A stretch of 64,000 nucleotides of DNA. It comes from Dechloromonas denitrificans. Its GTDB lineage: Bacteria; Pseudomonadota; Gammaproteobacteria; Burkholderiales; Rhodocyclaceae. The stretch lies in NCBI RefSeq assembly GCF_020510665.1, contig NZ_CP075187.1:2921001-2985000 (forward strand). The letters run 5' to 3'. The position numbers and the translations under genes are program-made. Shown piece after piece: positions 47,955 through 57,447 of the stretch (position 1 is the first letter of the stretch; every line of letters begins with the position of its first letter). The notes beneath the pieces were generated by a model. It was not told the origin of the DNA and searched no databases. It was given only the letters and a program-made list of their open reading frames with translations.

Positions 47955-48578
47955 TCAACACTTTGCTTTAGCTTTTTCAGCAGAAAGCGATAGATACTTT
48001 AAGTGCAATCTGTCGACCTGGCCGTAAAGAATTGTCAGCGCACCATCATTATTGACAACGTCATCGGCAATATCGAGACGCTGCTGGCGTGTCGCCTGGG
48101 CCGAAACGATGGCCCGCACTTCCTCTTCGGCTAATTGACTGCGCACCATGACACGTTCGATTTGCCGGCTTTCCGGGCAGTCGACCGCGACAATCCGGTC
48201 GCAGCGTTCCCGGTAGCTACCCGACTCGACCAGCAAGGGCACCGCCAGAATGACATACGGAGACGCCGCCAAACGGCAGCGCTCATCCGAAATCCGTCGA
48301 ATCATCGGGTGCAGGATGCCTTCCAGCCGAGCCCGGGCAGTGGCATCGGCAAAGACCAGCCGACGCATCGCAGCACGATCCATCGCCCCTGTGACATCGG
48401 CAATCGACGGCCCGAAAGCCGCCAGCAGCGCAGGCATGGCAGCACCATCGGGGGCCGTCAGTTCATGAGCCAGTGCATCGGTGTCGATGACGACAATGCC
48501 TTTTGCAGCAAACAAGTCGGCGACCGTGCTCTTCCCGCTCCCGATCCCGCCCGTCAGGCCAACGACGTAATCGCTCAC
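47955..48578 (-). CDS. coaE: Dephospho-CoA kinase
   Basis: 207 residues. P-loop VGLTGGIGSGKSTVADLFA, DTDALAHELTAP and PLLVESG are characteristic. It phosphorylates dephospho-CoA in the last CoA step; coaD, the preceding step, is also in this window at 60648. It overlaps the SPOR-like gene upstream as ATGA. Confidence 0.97.
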   Translation of the reverse strand: MSDYVVGLTGGIGSGKSTVADLFAAKGIVVIDTDALAHELTAPDGAAMPALLAAFGPSIADVTGAMDRAAMRRLVFADATARARLEGILHPMIRRISDERCRLAASPYVILAVPLLVESGSYRERCDRIVAVDCPESRQIERVMVRSQLAEEEVRAIVSAQATRQQRLDIADDVVNNDGALTILYGQVDRLHLKYLSLSAEKAKAKC

Positions 48579-49243
48579 TTGCAGGCCTGCGGCTCAACCT
48601 TGGGGAAGGCCAGAGAAACGGCCTCCAGCAATGCCGCCTTACCGGCCAGCGGACCGGAAACCTGCAAGGTAAAGGCATTTTCATTGCCGGGGCGCGGCAC
48701 CAGCCGGGCCGACCTGACGCCCTTGGATTTCAAGTCGGCAAGTCGATCCGCCCCACCTTTTTCCGAAGAAAAAATACCGAGCGAAATGGCAAACCGGTTG
48801 ACGTTGTCCTGAATGATGAAGAAATCGGAAACACCGATCCGCTTCAGCTCGCCAACCTTTTTATCCGCCTCGGCCTTGTTGGCCAGCGGAGGGATGTAGA
48901 CCCACCAGCCACCGGTTTCACGCGCGACATTGCGCCGCTCGACGTGATAATCGACAAACTTGTCGGTCAATAAGGTCCCCAGCCGGTCAGCCTCACTTGA
49001 CGGCAGATTTTCCCAGGCCAGACAAAGGCTATCGACGGTCGGCGCCACAGCCGCGGCCGGCTCTTTACTGACTGGCTCCTTGGCCGCCGGCGCCTCACCC
49101 CGCGAAACGATGCGCATGCGATCCGGCACGACCTGCTGCTCCAGGCGCCCGGCGTCCGGATTTCCCGGCCGCCCGAAATATCCGGAGCTGAAGGCGTAAA
49201 ACAGCACATTGGCCAGCACGAGCAGGAAAACGAGCGCTTTCAC
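48575..49243 (-). CDS. SPOR-like membrane-anchored protein
   Basis: 222 residues starting with GTG. One N-terminal membrane helix (KALVFLLVLANVLFYAFSSGYFG), an Ala/Pro/Lys linker (about 35-65), then a region with WWVYIPPLANKAEADKKVGELKRIGVSDFFII and FAISLGIFSSEKGGADRLADLKSKGV, which reads as a SPOR repeat that would bind denuded glycan at the septum. The match is by pattern only. It starts 4 bp after trpB2 and overlaps coaE. Confidence 0.75.
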   Translation of the reverse strand: MKALVFLLVLANVLFYAFSSGYFGRPGNPDAGRLEQQVVPDRMRIVSRGEAPAAKEPVSKEPAAAVAPTVDSLCLAWENLPSSEADRLGTLLTDKFVDYHVERRNVARETGGWWVYIPPLANKAEADKKVGELKRIGVSDFFIIQDNVNRFAISLGIFSSEKGGADRLADLKSKGVRSARLVPRPGNENAFTLQVSGPLAGKAALLEAVSLAFPKVEPQACK

Positions 49244-49247
49244 CGGC

Positions 49248-50612
49248 TCAGCCTACTTTCGGCAAATGCTTGAGCGACTCGACAATGGCTTCGGCCGGAT
49301 AATCGTAATCTTCCAGCTTGCCGGAGAAGAACTTGTCGTAGGACGCCATGTCGAAATGACCATGTCCGGTCAGGCAGAACAGGATCGTCTTGGCCTCGCC
49401 GGTCACCTTGCAGCGCAGGGCTTCGTCGATAGCCGCACGAATCGCGTGGCAGGATTCCGGCGCCGGGATGATGCCCTCGGCCCGGGCAAACTGGACACCG
49501 GCTTCAAAGGTGGCAACCTGCGGCACGGCGAGCGCTTCGATCTGGCCTTCGTGCAGCAGTTGCGAAACGAGCGGCGAATCACCGTGATAACGCAGGCCAC
49601 CGGCGTGAATGCCGGGCGGCATGAAGTCGTGACCGAGCGTGTACATGCGCATGATCGGCGTGTAGCCCGAAACATCGCCGTAGTCGTAGGCGTAGGTTCC
49701 CTTGGTCAGCGTCGGACAGGAAGTCGGCTCGACGGCGACGCAGCGCAGCTTGCTTGCGCGCTTGTCGCCGGCCGCCTTGTCGGCCAGGAAGGGGAAGGCG
49801 ATGCCGCCAAAGCTGGAACCGCCGCCGCACGGCCCGAAAATCACATCCGGATACAGGCCGATCTTCTCGAATTGCTTCTTCGCTTCCAGGCCGATGATCG
49901 ACTGGTGCAGCACAACGTGATTGAGCACCGAACCCAGCGTGTAGCAGGTGTCCGGATCAGCCGCTGCCTCTTCGACCGCTTCGGAAATCGCCAGGCCGAG
50001 CGAACCCTGGTTATCCGGATCGGCCGCCAGGGCAGTGCGTCCGGCATTGGTCAGGTTGGTCGGGCTGGCAAAGACCTCGGCCCCCCACGTCTGCATCATC
50101 GAACGACGGAAGGGCTTTTGCTGGTAACTGACATTGACCATGAAGACGCGCACCGGCAGGCCGAACATCTGGCCGGCATAGGCGATCGACGAGCCCCACT
50201 GGCCGGCGCCGGTTTCAGTCGTCAGCTTCTTGGTACCGACCAGCTTGTTGAAATAAGCCTGCGGCACGGCGGAATTCGGTTTGTGCGAACCGGCTGGAGA
50301 AACACCTTCGTATTTGAAGAAAATCTTGGCCGGCGTGCCAAGTGCCTGCTCCAGGCGCAAGGCACGGCAAAGCGGGGCCGGGCGCCACTGGGCGTAGATC
50401 TGGCGAACCTCTTCGGGAATCGCGATCCAGCGTTCGGCCGACATTTCCTGCTCGATGATCGGTTCCGGGAAAATCGCCCCCATGGCCTCCGGCGGAACCG
50501 GATTGCCATCCGGGCCGAGCGGCGGCGCCAGCGGGTTGCTCATGTCGGCAGCGATGTTGTACCAGTGGGTCGGAATTTCTTCTTGTTCGAGGTTGATGCG
50601 CAGCGGCGTCAT
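49248..50612 (-). CDS. TrpB2-type tryptophan synthase beta subunit
   Basis: 454 residues, longer than TrpB1 (about 400). N-terminal extension, PLP-lysine region SPAGSHKPNSA, TETGAGQWGSS, and the PLP-phosphate glycine loop GPCGGGSSFGG. This pattern marks TrpB2 (EC 4.2.1.122 annotation), which makes tryptophan from indole and serine and usually acts without TrpA. No trpA is nearby, so indole salvage is likely. GGGAGAG lies 8 nt before ATG 50612. Confidence 0.92.
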   Translation of the reverse strand: MTPLRINLEQEEIPTHWYNIAADMSNPLAPPLGPDGNPVPPEAMGAIFPEPIIEQEMSAERWIAIPEEVRQIYAQWRPAPLCRALRLEQALGTPAKIFFKYEGVSPAGSHKPNSAVPQAYFNKLVGTKKLTTETGAGQWGSSIAYAGQMFGLPVRVFMVNVSYQQKPFRRSMMQTWGAEVFASPTNLTNAGRTALAADPDNQGSLGLAISEAVEEAAADPDTCYTLGSVLNHVVLHQSIIGLEAKKQFEKIGLYPDVIFGPCGGGSSFGGIAFPFLADKAAGDKRASKLRCVAVEPTSCPTLTKGTYAYDYGDVSGYTPIMRMYTLGHDFMPPGIHAGGLRYHGDSPLVSQLLHEGQIEALAVPQVATFEAGVQFARAEGIIPAPESCHAIRAAIDEALRCKVTGEAKTILFCLTGHGHFDMASYDKFFSGKLEDYDYPAEAIVESLKHLPKVG

Positions 50613-50782
50613 ATTTTTGTCTCTCCCTGATGCTGTTCGGCAAAAGCGGTAAATTACTCCAAAACCCCTGCCCGACCAAGGGTTGGCGGCCGATTTTGAC
50701 CATTTTTGGCAGGTCGACCGCAACACCTGGCGAGGCGAGCAGGTAAAGTACCGCCTGCACCATTCATCGACGATCCAACGCC

Positions 50783-51331
50783 TTGCCTGCCCCTGCCGAA
50801 CACATCCTGCTTTGCCACCCGGCCAAGCCCGCCACCGCCGCCTGCACAGTCAGCGCCTCGGCGTCGTTTGCCGGCGATGGCAGCCTGATCCTCAGCTACC
50901 GCCTGGACGGCCGGACTATCCTTCGCCCGGCCCGGCAAGCCAGCGCCCCGGCTGACAACCTGTGGCAGCACACCTGCTGCGAAGCTTTCCTTGCTGCGGT
51001 CGACACGGCTGAATACCGCGAATTCAACTTCTCGCCCTCCAGCCAGTGGGCCGCCTACCGTTTCACCGATTACCGGGTTCGCGACACCGACTTCCAGCCG
51101 GCCGCCGCCCCACTGATCAGCCTGGACGACACCCCCGACGGCTTCTCGCTGATCGCCCGTCTCCCGGCATCGCTACTGCCCGCCGGGAATCGGCTGCAAC
51201 TCGCACTGAGCTGCGTCATCGAACAGCACGACCGAACAAAAACCTGGTGGGCGCTTGCGCACCGTGCCGCCCAGCCCGATTTTCACCTGCGTACCAGTTT
51301 CACGCTGCCCCTGAAAGTTCCCCAGCCATGA
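50783..51331 (+). CDS. DOMON-like domain protein
   Basis: 182 residues, starting with TTG as no in-frame ATG is available. A beta-rich pattern (LILSYRLDGRTILRP, LWQHTCCEAFLA, YREFNFSPSSQWAAYRF) fits the cytosolic DOMON-like family of proteobacteria, related to carbohydrate-binding jelly-roll folds. No signal peptide. It overlaps the NamZ-like gene as ATGA, suggesting a joint role in sugar or muropeptide handling; this is inference. Confidence 0.75.
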   Translation: MPAPAEHILLCHPAKPATAACTVSASASFAGDGSLILSYRLDGRTILRPARQASAPADNLWQHTCCEAFLAAVDTAEYREFNFSPSSQWAAYRFTDYRVRDTDFQPAAAPLISLDDTPDGFSLIARLPASLLPAGNRLQLALSCVIEQHDRTKTWWALAHRAAQPDFHLRTSFTLPLKVPQP

Positions 51332-52539
51332 GCCAGCCCATTCTTTTCGGCATCGACCGTCTTATTTCCGATCCAGCCCTGCGCCAGCCCCTGCATGGCC
51401 GCCGCATCGCCCTGCTGGCCCACCCGGCCTCGGTCACCGCCGACCTGACGCATTCGCTCGACGCCCTCGCCGCCCTGCCCGATCTCGAACTGAGCGCCGC
51501 CTTCGGCCCGCAGCACGGCTTGCGCGGCGACAAGCAGGACAATATGGTCGAGTCACCCGATTTCCTCGACCCACAACTCGGCATCCCGGTTTTCAGCCTG
51601 TACGGCGAAGTCCGCCGGCCGACCGAGGCGATGATGGACACTTTCGACGTCCTGCTGGTCGATCTGCAGGACCTCGGCTGCCGCATCTACACCTTCATCA
51701 CGACCCTGCGTTACATCCTCGAAGCCGCCGCCCGGCACGGCAAGAGCGTCTGGGTGCTGGATCGCCCCAACCCGGCTGGGCGCCCGGTCGAAGGTCTGAC
51801 GCTGCGTGACGGCTGGGAAAGCTTCGTCGGGGCCGGCCCGATGCCGATGCGCCACGGCCTGACCATGGGCGAACTCGGCCAGTGGTTCATCGCCACACTC
51901 GAACTCGATGTCGATTACCGGGTCATCACGATGCAAGGCTGGCAACCGGACAGCGCCCCCGGCTACGGCTGGCCGCCGGAACGCAGCTGGATCAACCCCA
52001 GCCCGAACGCCCCCAACCTGAGCATGGCACGCGCCTACGCCGGCACGGTGATGCTCGAAGGCGCGACGCTTTCCGAAGGGCGCGGCACGACCCGACCCCT
52101 CGAACTGTTCGGTGCCCCGGACATCGATGCGCGCGCCGTGATTGCCGAAATGCGCGCCGTTGCGCCGCACTGGCTGGCCGGCTGCAAACTGCGCGAATGC
52201 TGGTTCGAGCCGACCTTCCACAAACACGCCGGCAAGCAGTGCAACGGCGTGCAGATCCACTGCGAAGGGCCGTACTACGATCACACCGCCTTCAAACCGT
52301 GGCGCATCCAGGCGCTGGCCTTCAAGGCGATCCGCCGGCTTTACCCGGATTACGCGCTATGGCGCGACTTTGCCTACGAATACGAGCACGACCGGCTGGC
52401 CATCGACCTGATCAACGGCTCCCCGCTGCTCCGTGAATGGGTGGACAACCTGGCCAGCACGCCGGACGATCTCGACGAGATCAGCCACCACGACGAACAA
52501 GCCTGGCTGACGTCGCGGTCGACCTTCCTTTTATATTGA
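51328..52539 (+). CDS. DUF1343 / NamZ-like exo-beta-N-acetylmuramidase family
   Basis: 403 residues. Family-typical blocks: LLAHPASVTADLTHSLDAL, AAFGPQHGLRGDKQDNM, FSLYGEVRRPT, LVDLQDLGCRIYTFI, VLDRPNPAGRPVEG, ERSWINPSPNAPNL and TLSEGRGTTRPLELFGAP. DUF1343 includes NamZ, which removes terminal MurNAc from peptidoglycan fragments. No signal peptide is present, so it probably acts in the cytosol on recycled fragments. The start at 51328 overlaps the DOMON-like gene. Confidence 0.88.
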   Translation: MSQPILFGIDRLISDPALRQPLHGRRIALLAHPASVTADLTHSLDALAALPDLELSAAFGPQHGLRGDKQDNMVESPDFLDPQLGIPVFSLYGEVRRPTEAMMDTFDVLLVDLQDLGCRIYTFITTLRYILEAAARHGKSVWVLDRPNPAGRPVEGLTLRDGWESFVGAGPMPMRHGLTMGELGQWFIATLELDVDYRVITMQGWQPDSAPGYGWPPERSWINPSPNAPNLSMARAYAGTVMLEGATLSEGRGTTRPLELFGAPDIDARAVIAEMRAVAPHWLAGCKLRECWFEPTFHKHAGKQCNGVQIHCEGPYYDHTAFKPWRIQALAFKAIRRLYPDYALWRDFAYEYEHDRLAIDLINGSPLLREWVDNLASTPDDLDEISHHDEQAWLTSRSTFLLY

Positions 52540-52551
52540 TTCCGGCGCGAA

Positions 52552-53112
52552 CTACAGGCGCGGCCTGACGAGGTAGATCTCGACCCAGTGCTGCAGCGCA
52601 TCGCGCTTCAGCCGGTGTTCCTCGCCGAAAGGGGCGAGCAGGATACGGCGCGCCGGGACGCGCAACTCAAGCAAACGGGCCCGGACAGCCTGCAGGGATT
52701 TCTCGGCCAAGCCGAGATTGAGTGCCGGACTGCCGCCCTCGGGGACAAAACCTTCCAGGCGCAGGATCAACTTTTCATCTGATCGGGCCTGCTGCGCAAT
52801 GGCCTGCAGCCGCGATTCGGCTTCGCGCGAGATGACCTGGTTGTCCGGATTGAACTTGATCACCGCATCCGGCTGGCTTCGCGCCGCGCTGGCGGTCTCA
52901 CCGGCTTTGCGCTGGGTTGTCGGATAACGCCCCAGCTCGCCCCGATCGCTGCGCAGAGCGGGTTCGGCACTTTCGCCGGCACGCCGGGCAGCGCCCGGAC
53001 GGGGCGCCTCGGCATCATCCGAAAATGGCCAGCCAAAGCCGGACGAGCCCGATGTCGAACAGCCCGACACTGCCAGCAGGATGGCAATGGACATCAGCAT
53101 GCGTCGTTTCAT
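52552..53112 (-). CDS. Lipoprotein with divergent OmpA-like domain
   Basis: 186 residues. Lipobox LAVSGC (Cys18), a charged low-complexity linker, then a C-terminal OmpA-like region (about 90-186: VIKFNPDNQVISREAESRLQAIAQQ, LRLEGFVPEGGSPALNLGLAEKSLQAVRARLLELRVPARRI). The usual NADERG motif is missing, so peptidoglycan binding is doubtful. It converges on the NamZ-like gene, 12 bp apart. Confidence 0.75.
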   Translation of the reverse strand: MKRRMLMSIAILLAVSGCSTSGSSGFGWPFSDDAEAPRPGAARRAGESAEPALRSDRGELGRYPTTQRKAGETASAARSQPDAVIKFNPDNQVISREAESRLQAIAQQARSDEKLILRLEGFVPEGGSPALNLGLAEKSLQAVRARLLELRVPARRILLAPFGEEHRLKRDALQHWVEIYLVRPRL

Positions 53113-53180
53113 AAAAACCCCAATTTGCAGAGGGCTAAGATCGTACCGCAAATAGCGAAGCGCGCCGAGACCTTCTGCCG

Positions 53181-54806
53181 CTATCGGCCATTCAATGCCT
53201 TGCGGACCAGATCCGCCGCAATCGCACCACGATACTGCGCCTCTTCGAACAGCGAGAAACCCGACAAATCGGCGTGCGCCAGGGCAATCCGCCGGCTACG
53301 GAAGTCGACCAGCCGGCGACGCATTTCGCCCCACAGGCTGCCGGGCGTCGGGCGACGCATCGCGTGACCATGGCGAAAGACATCCAGCCGCGTCGTCAGC
53401 CGGCGAATCTCGGGATGAACCTGCGCCAGTTCACCGAGAATTTCGCCCGCCCATTGCTCGCGAGAAGTTTCCAGCAACCGCCGACGCCCGTCGGCCGGAG
53501 TCATGTCATGCAAGGCGCGATACCAGGTCAGCACCGTTCCCGCCTGGTGCCGGCGTATTGCTTGATGCGTGGCGACGATATAACCCAGGCCCGGACTGTC
53601 GTAGAGCACGTTATCCCAGGCCAGCGGCGCGCCGTGCCGCTCTTCCGGCAAGGCTGAAAGATGCAGGTTGGCAGTCAACCAGGGCGCGTAGTCGCCGGCC
53701 TGCGCTGCCGCCTTGAGCGGCTGCGGAATCGCGCCCCAGACCCGTGGCAGGACAAAGACCGGCGCCGCCCAGATCACTTGCCGCGCTTCATAACGTACGC
53801 TTTTTGCCCCGATCAGCACGTCGACCGCGACATGCGAGCGACTTTCCTCGATCCGCCAGGCCAGAGCACCGGTCACGATACGATCAACCGCCCGGCGGGC
53901 CAGGCCGCGGGCCAGCCAGGCATTGCCCTCCGGCGCGGTCAACACCGTTTCCGCCGCCGCATTGGCCGCCTCGCCGTTGCGACAGGCGAAGTAATGCAGG
54001 CCGGCCCAGGCCGAGGTTTCGTGATGCGCCATGCCGTAATCGTCGCGACAGGCGTAATTCGCCAGCCAGTGCAGGCTGGGCGCCGTGAAGCCCTGTGCCG
54101 TCAGCCACTGGCTGAAAGGTATACGATCCAGCGCCCGCCAGGCCGGGTCGCGACTCGACAGTTCCATGGGAATGGCGAACACCCGCCGCCCATCGTTACC
54201 GCGCAACACCTTGAGCGCCTCCATGCGCGCCTGAAATGCCTGCTGCTGGGCGCGCTCGCCCGAAGCCAGCCCGACATGCGGCAACAGGCCGCTTTGCCAC
54301 AAACCGTGACGATAGACGCGCTCCTGCGGAGTGCCACATAGATAGCGCTCATCGTAGATTGGCTTGCCCGCAGCTGAACGCCCTTGCTCGACACCCAACT
54401 CACGGAGCAACTCGCTGACGTACTCAGCCTCGCTCGACGGCAACGGCAGGTAATGGGCGCCCCAGGGATAGGCGCTGACGGCCGACTGTCCGGCCCGCGA
54501 ATTGCCGCCGGCCTCATTTTCCAGATCGAGCACGATGAAGTCGTCGACCGCGGCACGACTCAATTGCCAGGCGGCCGACAATCCGGAAATACCGCCGCCG
54601 ACGATCAGCACATCCGTCCGCCGGGTTTCGCCGGGCGGCGGAAAATCGCCGTCGCGCAGCCGATGACCGAGGCTGGACGACATGCCGAGCAACTCGCCCG
54701 GCGGCAAATCGGCGGAGGGAACGCAGCCACTCAGCGCCAGCGCCCCGACCGAGCAGAGAAACTCCCGGCGGCCCGGCGCTGTTGGCGGAGAATCCTGCCT
54801 AGCCAA
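53181..54806 (-). CDS. Tat-targeted FAD-dependent amine-oxidase-like protein
   Basis: About 541 residues from TTG at 54806 (start uncertain), overlapping ftsX by 8 bp. N-terminal GRREFLCSVGALALSGC combines a twin-arginine-type motif with a lipobox, so it is probably exported folded and acylated. The FAD site is VLIVGGGISGLSAAWQLSR, followed by LDLENEAGGNSRAGQ (second dinucleotide motif) as in amine oxidases and protoporphyrinogen-oxidase-like proteins. The substrate is unknown. The adjacent OmpA-like lipoprotein gene lies 68 bp downstream on the same strand. Confidence 0.8.
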   Translation of the reverse strand: MARQDSPPTAPGRREFLCSVGALALSGCVPSADLPPGELLGMSSSLGHRLRDGDFPPPGETRRTDVLIVGGGISGLSAAWQLSRAAVDDFIVLDLENEAGGNSRAGQSAVSAYPWGAHYLPLPSSEAEYVSELLRELGVEQGRSAAGKPIYDERYLCGTPQERVYRHGLWQSGLLPHVGLASGERAQQQAFQARMEALKVLRGNDGRRVFAIPMELSSRDPAWRALDRIPFSQWLTAQGFTAPSLHWLANYACRDDYGMAHHETSAWAGLHYFACRNGEAANAAAETVLTAPEGNAWLARGLARRAVDRIVTGALAWRIEESRSHVAVDVLIGAKSVRYEARQVIWAAPVFVLPRVWGAIPQPLKAAAQAGDYAPWLTANLHLSALPEERHGAPLAWDNVLYDSPGLGYIVATHQAIRRHQAGTVLTWYRALHDMTPADGRRRLLETSREQWAGEILGELAQVHPEIRRLTTRLDVFRHGHAMRRPTPGSLWGEMRRRLVDFRSRRIALAHADLSGFSLFEEAQYRGAIAADLVRKALNGR

Positions 54807-55698
54807 ACTTCCGCAGGGAAAGGCTGACCGACAGCTGCGCCCCCAGCCAGCCAAGGAAGGCGCCGGCCCCGGCCATCACGCTAACGGCCGAAATTCCCGG
54901 CCCGTGCAGGCTGAAGCTGCCGCCGTAGAGTGTGGCCAACTGGCTGACCGGCGCGGCCAGCAGCGCCAGCCCACCGCTCACCAGCCCAACGGCCAGCAGG
55001 CCACCGAACAAGCCTTGCAGCGCACCGTAATAGTAGAAAGGGCGGCGGATGAAAGCATCGGTCGCACCGATCATCCGTGCCACCTCGATTTCCATCGCCT
55101 GGGCCATGACTTGCAGGCGAATTGTATTGAACGTCACGGCCACCAGACCGGCCGCAAAAATACCGGCCAGCATCCACAGCACCAGCTTGCCGAGTTTGAG
55201 GAAGGCATCGAAACGCTTGACCCAGGCCGAGTCGAGCTGGACATGGGCGACCCGCGGCCAGCCAGCCATTTCCTTGCGCAGGATTTCAAGCGCCTCGGGG
55301 CTGGTATTGGTCGGTTCGACGATGAAAGCATCGGGCAGCGGATTGCGCGGCAGGCTGGCAACGATTTCGGCCATGCCCTCGTTCGACTTGATGCGCTTGA
55401 GCGCCTCTTCCTTCGGCACGAAACGCCATTTCCCGGTCGACGCCGCCTTGAGACGATTTTCGATTTCGCCGACATCCTTGCGTGTCGCCTCAAGCTGCAT
55501 GAACAGGCTGATCTGCTGCACGCCGGACGCCGTATTGCCGAGATCGCGCAGATTGTCGAGCAACACGTAGCCGGTGCCCGGCAAGGTCAGCGCAATACCG
55601 ATGACCAGCAGCGAAAGCAGCGTATTGAGCGGCGCCGCCAGCAAGCGACGAAAAGCCGAGGCCAGTGCGGCCTGATGCTGGGTCAACCAGGCGTTCAT
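54799..55698 (-). CDS. ftsX: Cell division protein FtsX
   Basis: 299 residues with four membrane helices: TM1 about 23-45, a periplasmic domain about 55-170, then TM2-TM4. It is the permease-like partner of FtsE that activates septal amidases via EnvC-like factors. The start at 55698 overlaps ftsE as ATGA. Confidence 0.95.
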   Translation of the reverse strand: MNAWLTQHQAALASAFRRLLAAPLNTLLSLLVIGIALTLPGTGYVLLDNLRDLGNTASGVQQISLFMQLEATRKDVGEIENRLKAASTGKWRFVPKEEALKRIKSNEGMAEIVASLPRNPLPDAFIVEPTNTSPEALEILRKEMAGWPRVAHVQLDSAWVKRFDAFLKLGKLVLWMLAGIFAAGLVAVTFNTIRLQVMAQAMEIEVARMIGATDAFIRRPFYYYGALQGLFGGLLAVGLVSGGLALLAAPVSQLATLYGGSFSLHGPGISAVSVMAGAGAFLGWLGAQLSVSLSLRKFG

Positions 55699-56345
55699 AG
55701 CAGCCTCCCGTGGTCCAGACACAGGACGTTCGGGTGATAGCGTTCGATCCAGTGCGGGTCGTGCGTCGCCACCACGACGGTGACACCGACCTGATGGAAG
55801 GATTCAAAAATATCGAGAATCTCGGCCGCCGACGCAGCATCGAGATTACCGGTCGGTTCATCGGCAAGCAGCACGGTCGGCCGATTGACCACGGCGCGAG
55901 CAATCGCCAGCCGCTGTTGCTCACCGCCGGACAGGGCGATCGGGCGGGCCTTTTCGCGTGACAGCAGGCCGACCTTGTCGAGCGCTGCCTGGGCCCGGCG
56001 AATCGATTCGCGACGCGGCAAGCCAACAATCTGCAAAGGCAGCAGCACGTTGTCGAGCACACTGTGATCGAACAGCAGCTTCTGATCCTGGAACACCATG
56101 CCGAAATTACGCCGCAGATAGGGAATGGCGCTGCGCCGCAAGGACGAAAGATTCTGGCCATTGACCACCAGGCTGCCGGAGGTTGGCCGCTCGATCGAAG
56201 CAATCAGCTTGACCAGCGTCGACTTGCCGGCGCCGGAATGACCGGTGATGAACACCATTTCTCCGGCGCTGATCCGGAAACTGACATCCTTGACGGCTTC
56301 GTAGCCACCGGGATAGCGCTTGGTCAGGTTGCTGGCGACGATCAT
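55695..56345 (-). CDS. ftsE: Cell division ATP-binding protein FtsE
   Basis: 216 residues. Walker [15 protein letters not shown]-loop VFQDQKLL, signature [14 protein letters not shown], Walker [13 protein letters not shown], His-switch ATHDPHW. The start [14 protein letters not shown] at 56345 overlaps ftsY by ATGA. Confidence 0.97.
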   Translation of the reverse strand: MIVASNLTKRYPGGYEAVKDVSFRISAGEMVFITGHSGAGKSTLVKLIASIERPTSGSLVVNGQNLSSLRRSAIPYLRRNFGMVFQDQKLLFDHSVLDNVLLPLQIVGLPRRESIRRAQAALDKVGLLSREKARPIALSGGEQQRLAIARAVVNRPTVLLADEPTGNLDAASAAEILDIFESFHQVGVTVVVATHDPHWIERYHPNVLCLDHGRLL

Positions 56346-57316
56346 TCGAACAGGGCGTCGACGAAATCTTTGGCCGAGAAAGGACGCAGATCGTCGATCT
56401 GTTCGCCCACCCCGATGAAGCGAATCGGCTTCGGGCACTGCCGGGCAATCGCCGCAACCACGCCGCCCTTGGCCGAACCATCCAGCTTGGTGACGACCAG
56501 GCCGGTAACATTGATTGCCTTGTCGAACGCCCTGACCTGCTGCAGCGCGTTCTGGCCGATGTTGGCATCGAGCACCAGCAGGGTTTCGTGCGGCCCGGTC
56601 GGTTCGACCTTTTGAATGACACGACGCACCTTGGCGATTTCTTCCATCAGGTGCAGCTGGGTCGGCAGGCGGCCGGCCGTATCGGCCAGCACGATATCGA
56701 TGCCGCGCGCCTTGGCGGCCGAAATGGCATCAAATACCACGGCAGCCGGATCGCCGTTGTCCTGGGCGATGACAGTGACGTTATTGCGCTCGCCCCAGGT
56801 TTCGAGCTGCTCGCGGGCGGCGGCGCGGAAGGTATCGCCAGCGGCCAGCAAGACGCTCTTGCCCTGGTTCTGGAAATATTTGGCCAGCTTGCCGATCGAG
56901 GTGGTCTTGCCGGCACCATTGACGCCGGCAATCATGATGACGTAGGGCTTGTGGCCGCTGATATCGAGCGGCTGTTCGAGCGGCTGCAGGGTTTCGAGCA
57001 GCGCGTCGGACAGCGCTTTCTGGATGGCTTCCGGCGTTTCCAGCTTGTCGCGCTTGGCTGCCTTCTTGAGTTCATTGAGCAGGTGAGTCGTCGCTTCAAC
57101 GCCGACATCGCTGGTCAGCAGAAGCTCTTCGAGTTCTTCGAGCAGTTCGTCATCGACTTTGCCACGCGAGAAAATGGACTTGAGCTTGCCGCCCAATTGG
57201 GCGCGGGTCTTGGCCAGCCCCTTGAAGAGGCGTTCGCGCCACGAAGGGGCGGCATCGGGAGCAGGAGCCGCGTCAACCTTGGGGTCGGCAGCGGATTTTT
57301 TCAGGAAACTGAACAT
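56342..57316 (-). CDS. ftsY: Signal recognition particle receptor FtsY
   Basis: 324 residues: a short N-terminal region, then the NG domain. GTPase motifs: G1 GVNGAGKTTSIGKL, DTFRAAAREQL, G3 DTAGRLPTQ, G4 TKLDGSAKGG. It docks SRP-ribosome complexes at the membrane. The acidic A domain is much shorter than in E. coli. It heads ftsY-ftsE-ftsX and is divergent from the M16 protease gene by 131 bp. Confidence 0.97.
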   Translation of the reverse strand: MFSFLKKSAADPKVDAAPAPDAAPSWRERLFKGLAKTRAQLGGKLKSIFSRGKVDDELLEELEELLLTSDVGVEATTHLLNELKKAAKRDKLETPEAIQKALSDALLETLQPLEQPLDISGHKPYVIMIAGVNGAGKTTSIGKLAKYFQNQGKSVLLAAGDTFRAAAREQLETWGERNNVTVIAQDNGDPAAVVFDAISAAKARGIDIVLADTAGRLPTQLHLMEEIAKVRRVIQKVEPTGPHETLLVLDANIGQNALQQVRAFDKAINVTGLVVTKLDGSAKGGVVAAIARQCPKPIRFIGVGEQIDDLRPFSAKDFVDALFE

Positions 57317-57447
57317 GGAGAATGGGGTCTTAAGTGACTGTGGCCGTGCTGACAGGCAGGCGGCAAGCCGTTAAGATGCCACCCGGATCGAAGCTGATTC
57401 AGCGCCCGATTTTAGCAGAAAGACCTCTTGGAAAGCCCCGCTATCCC

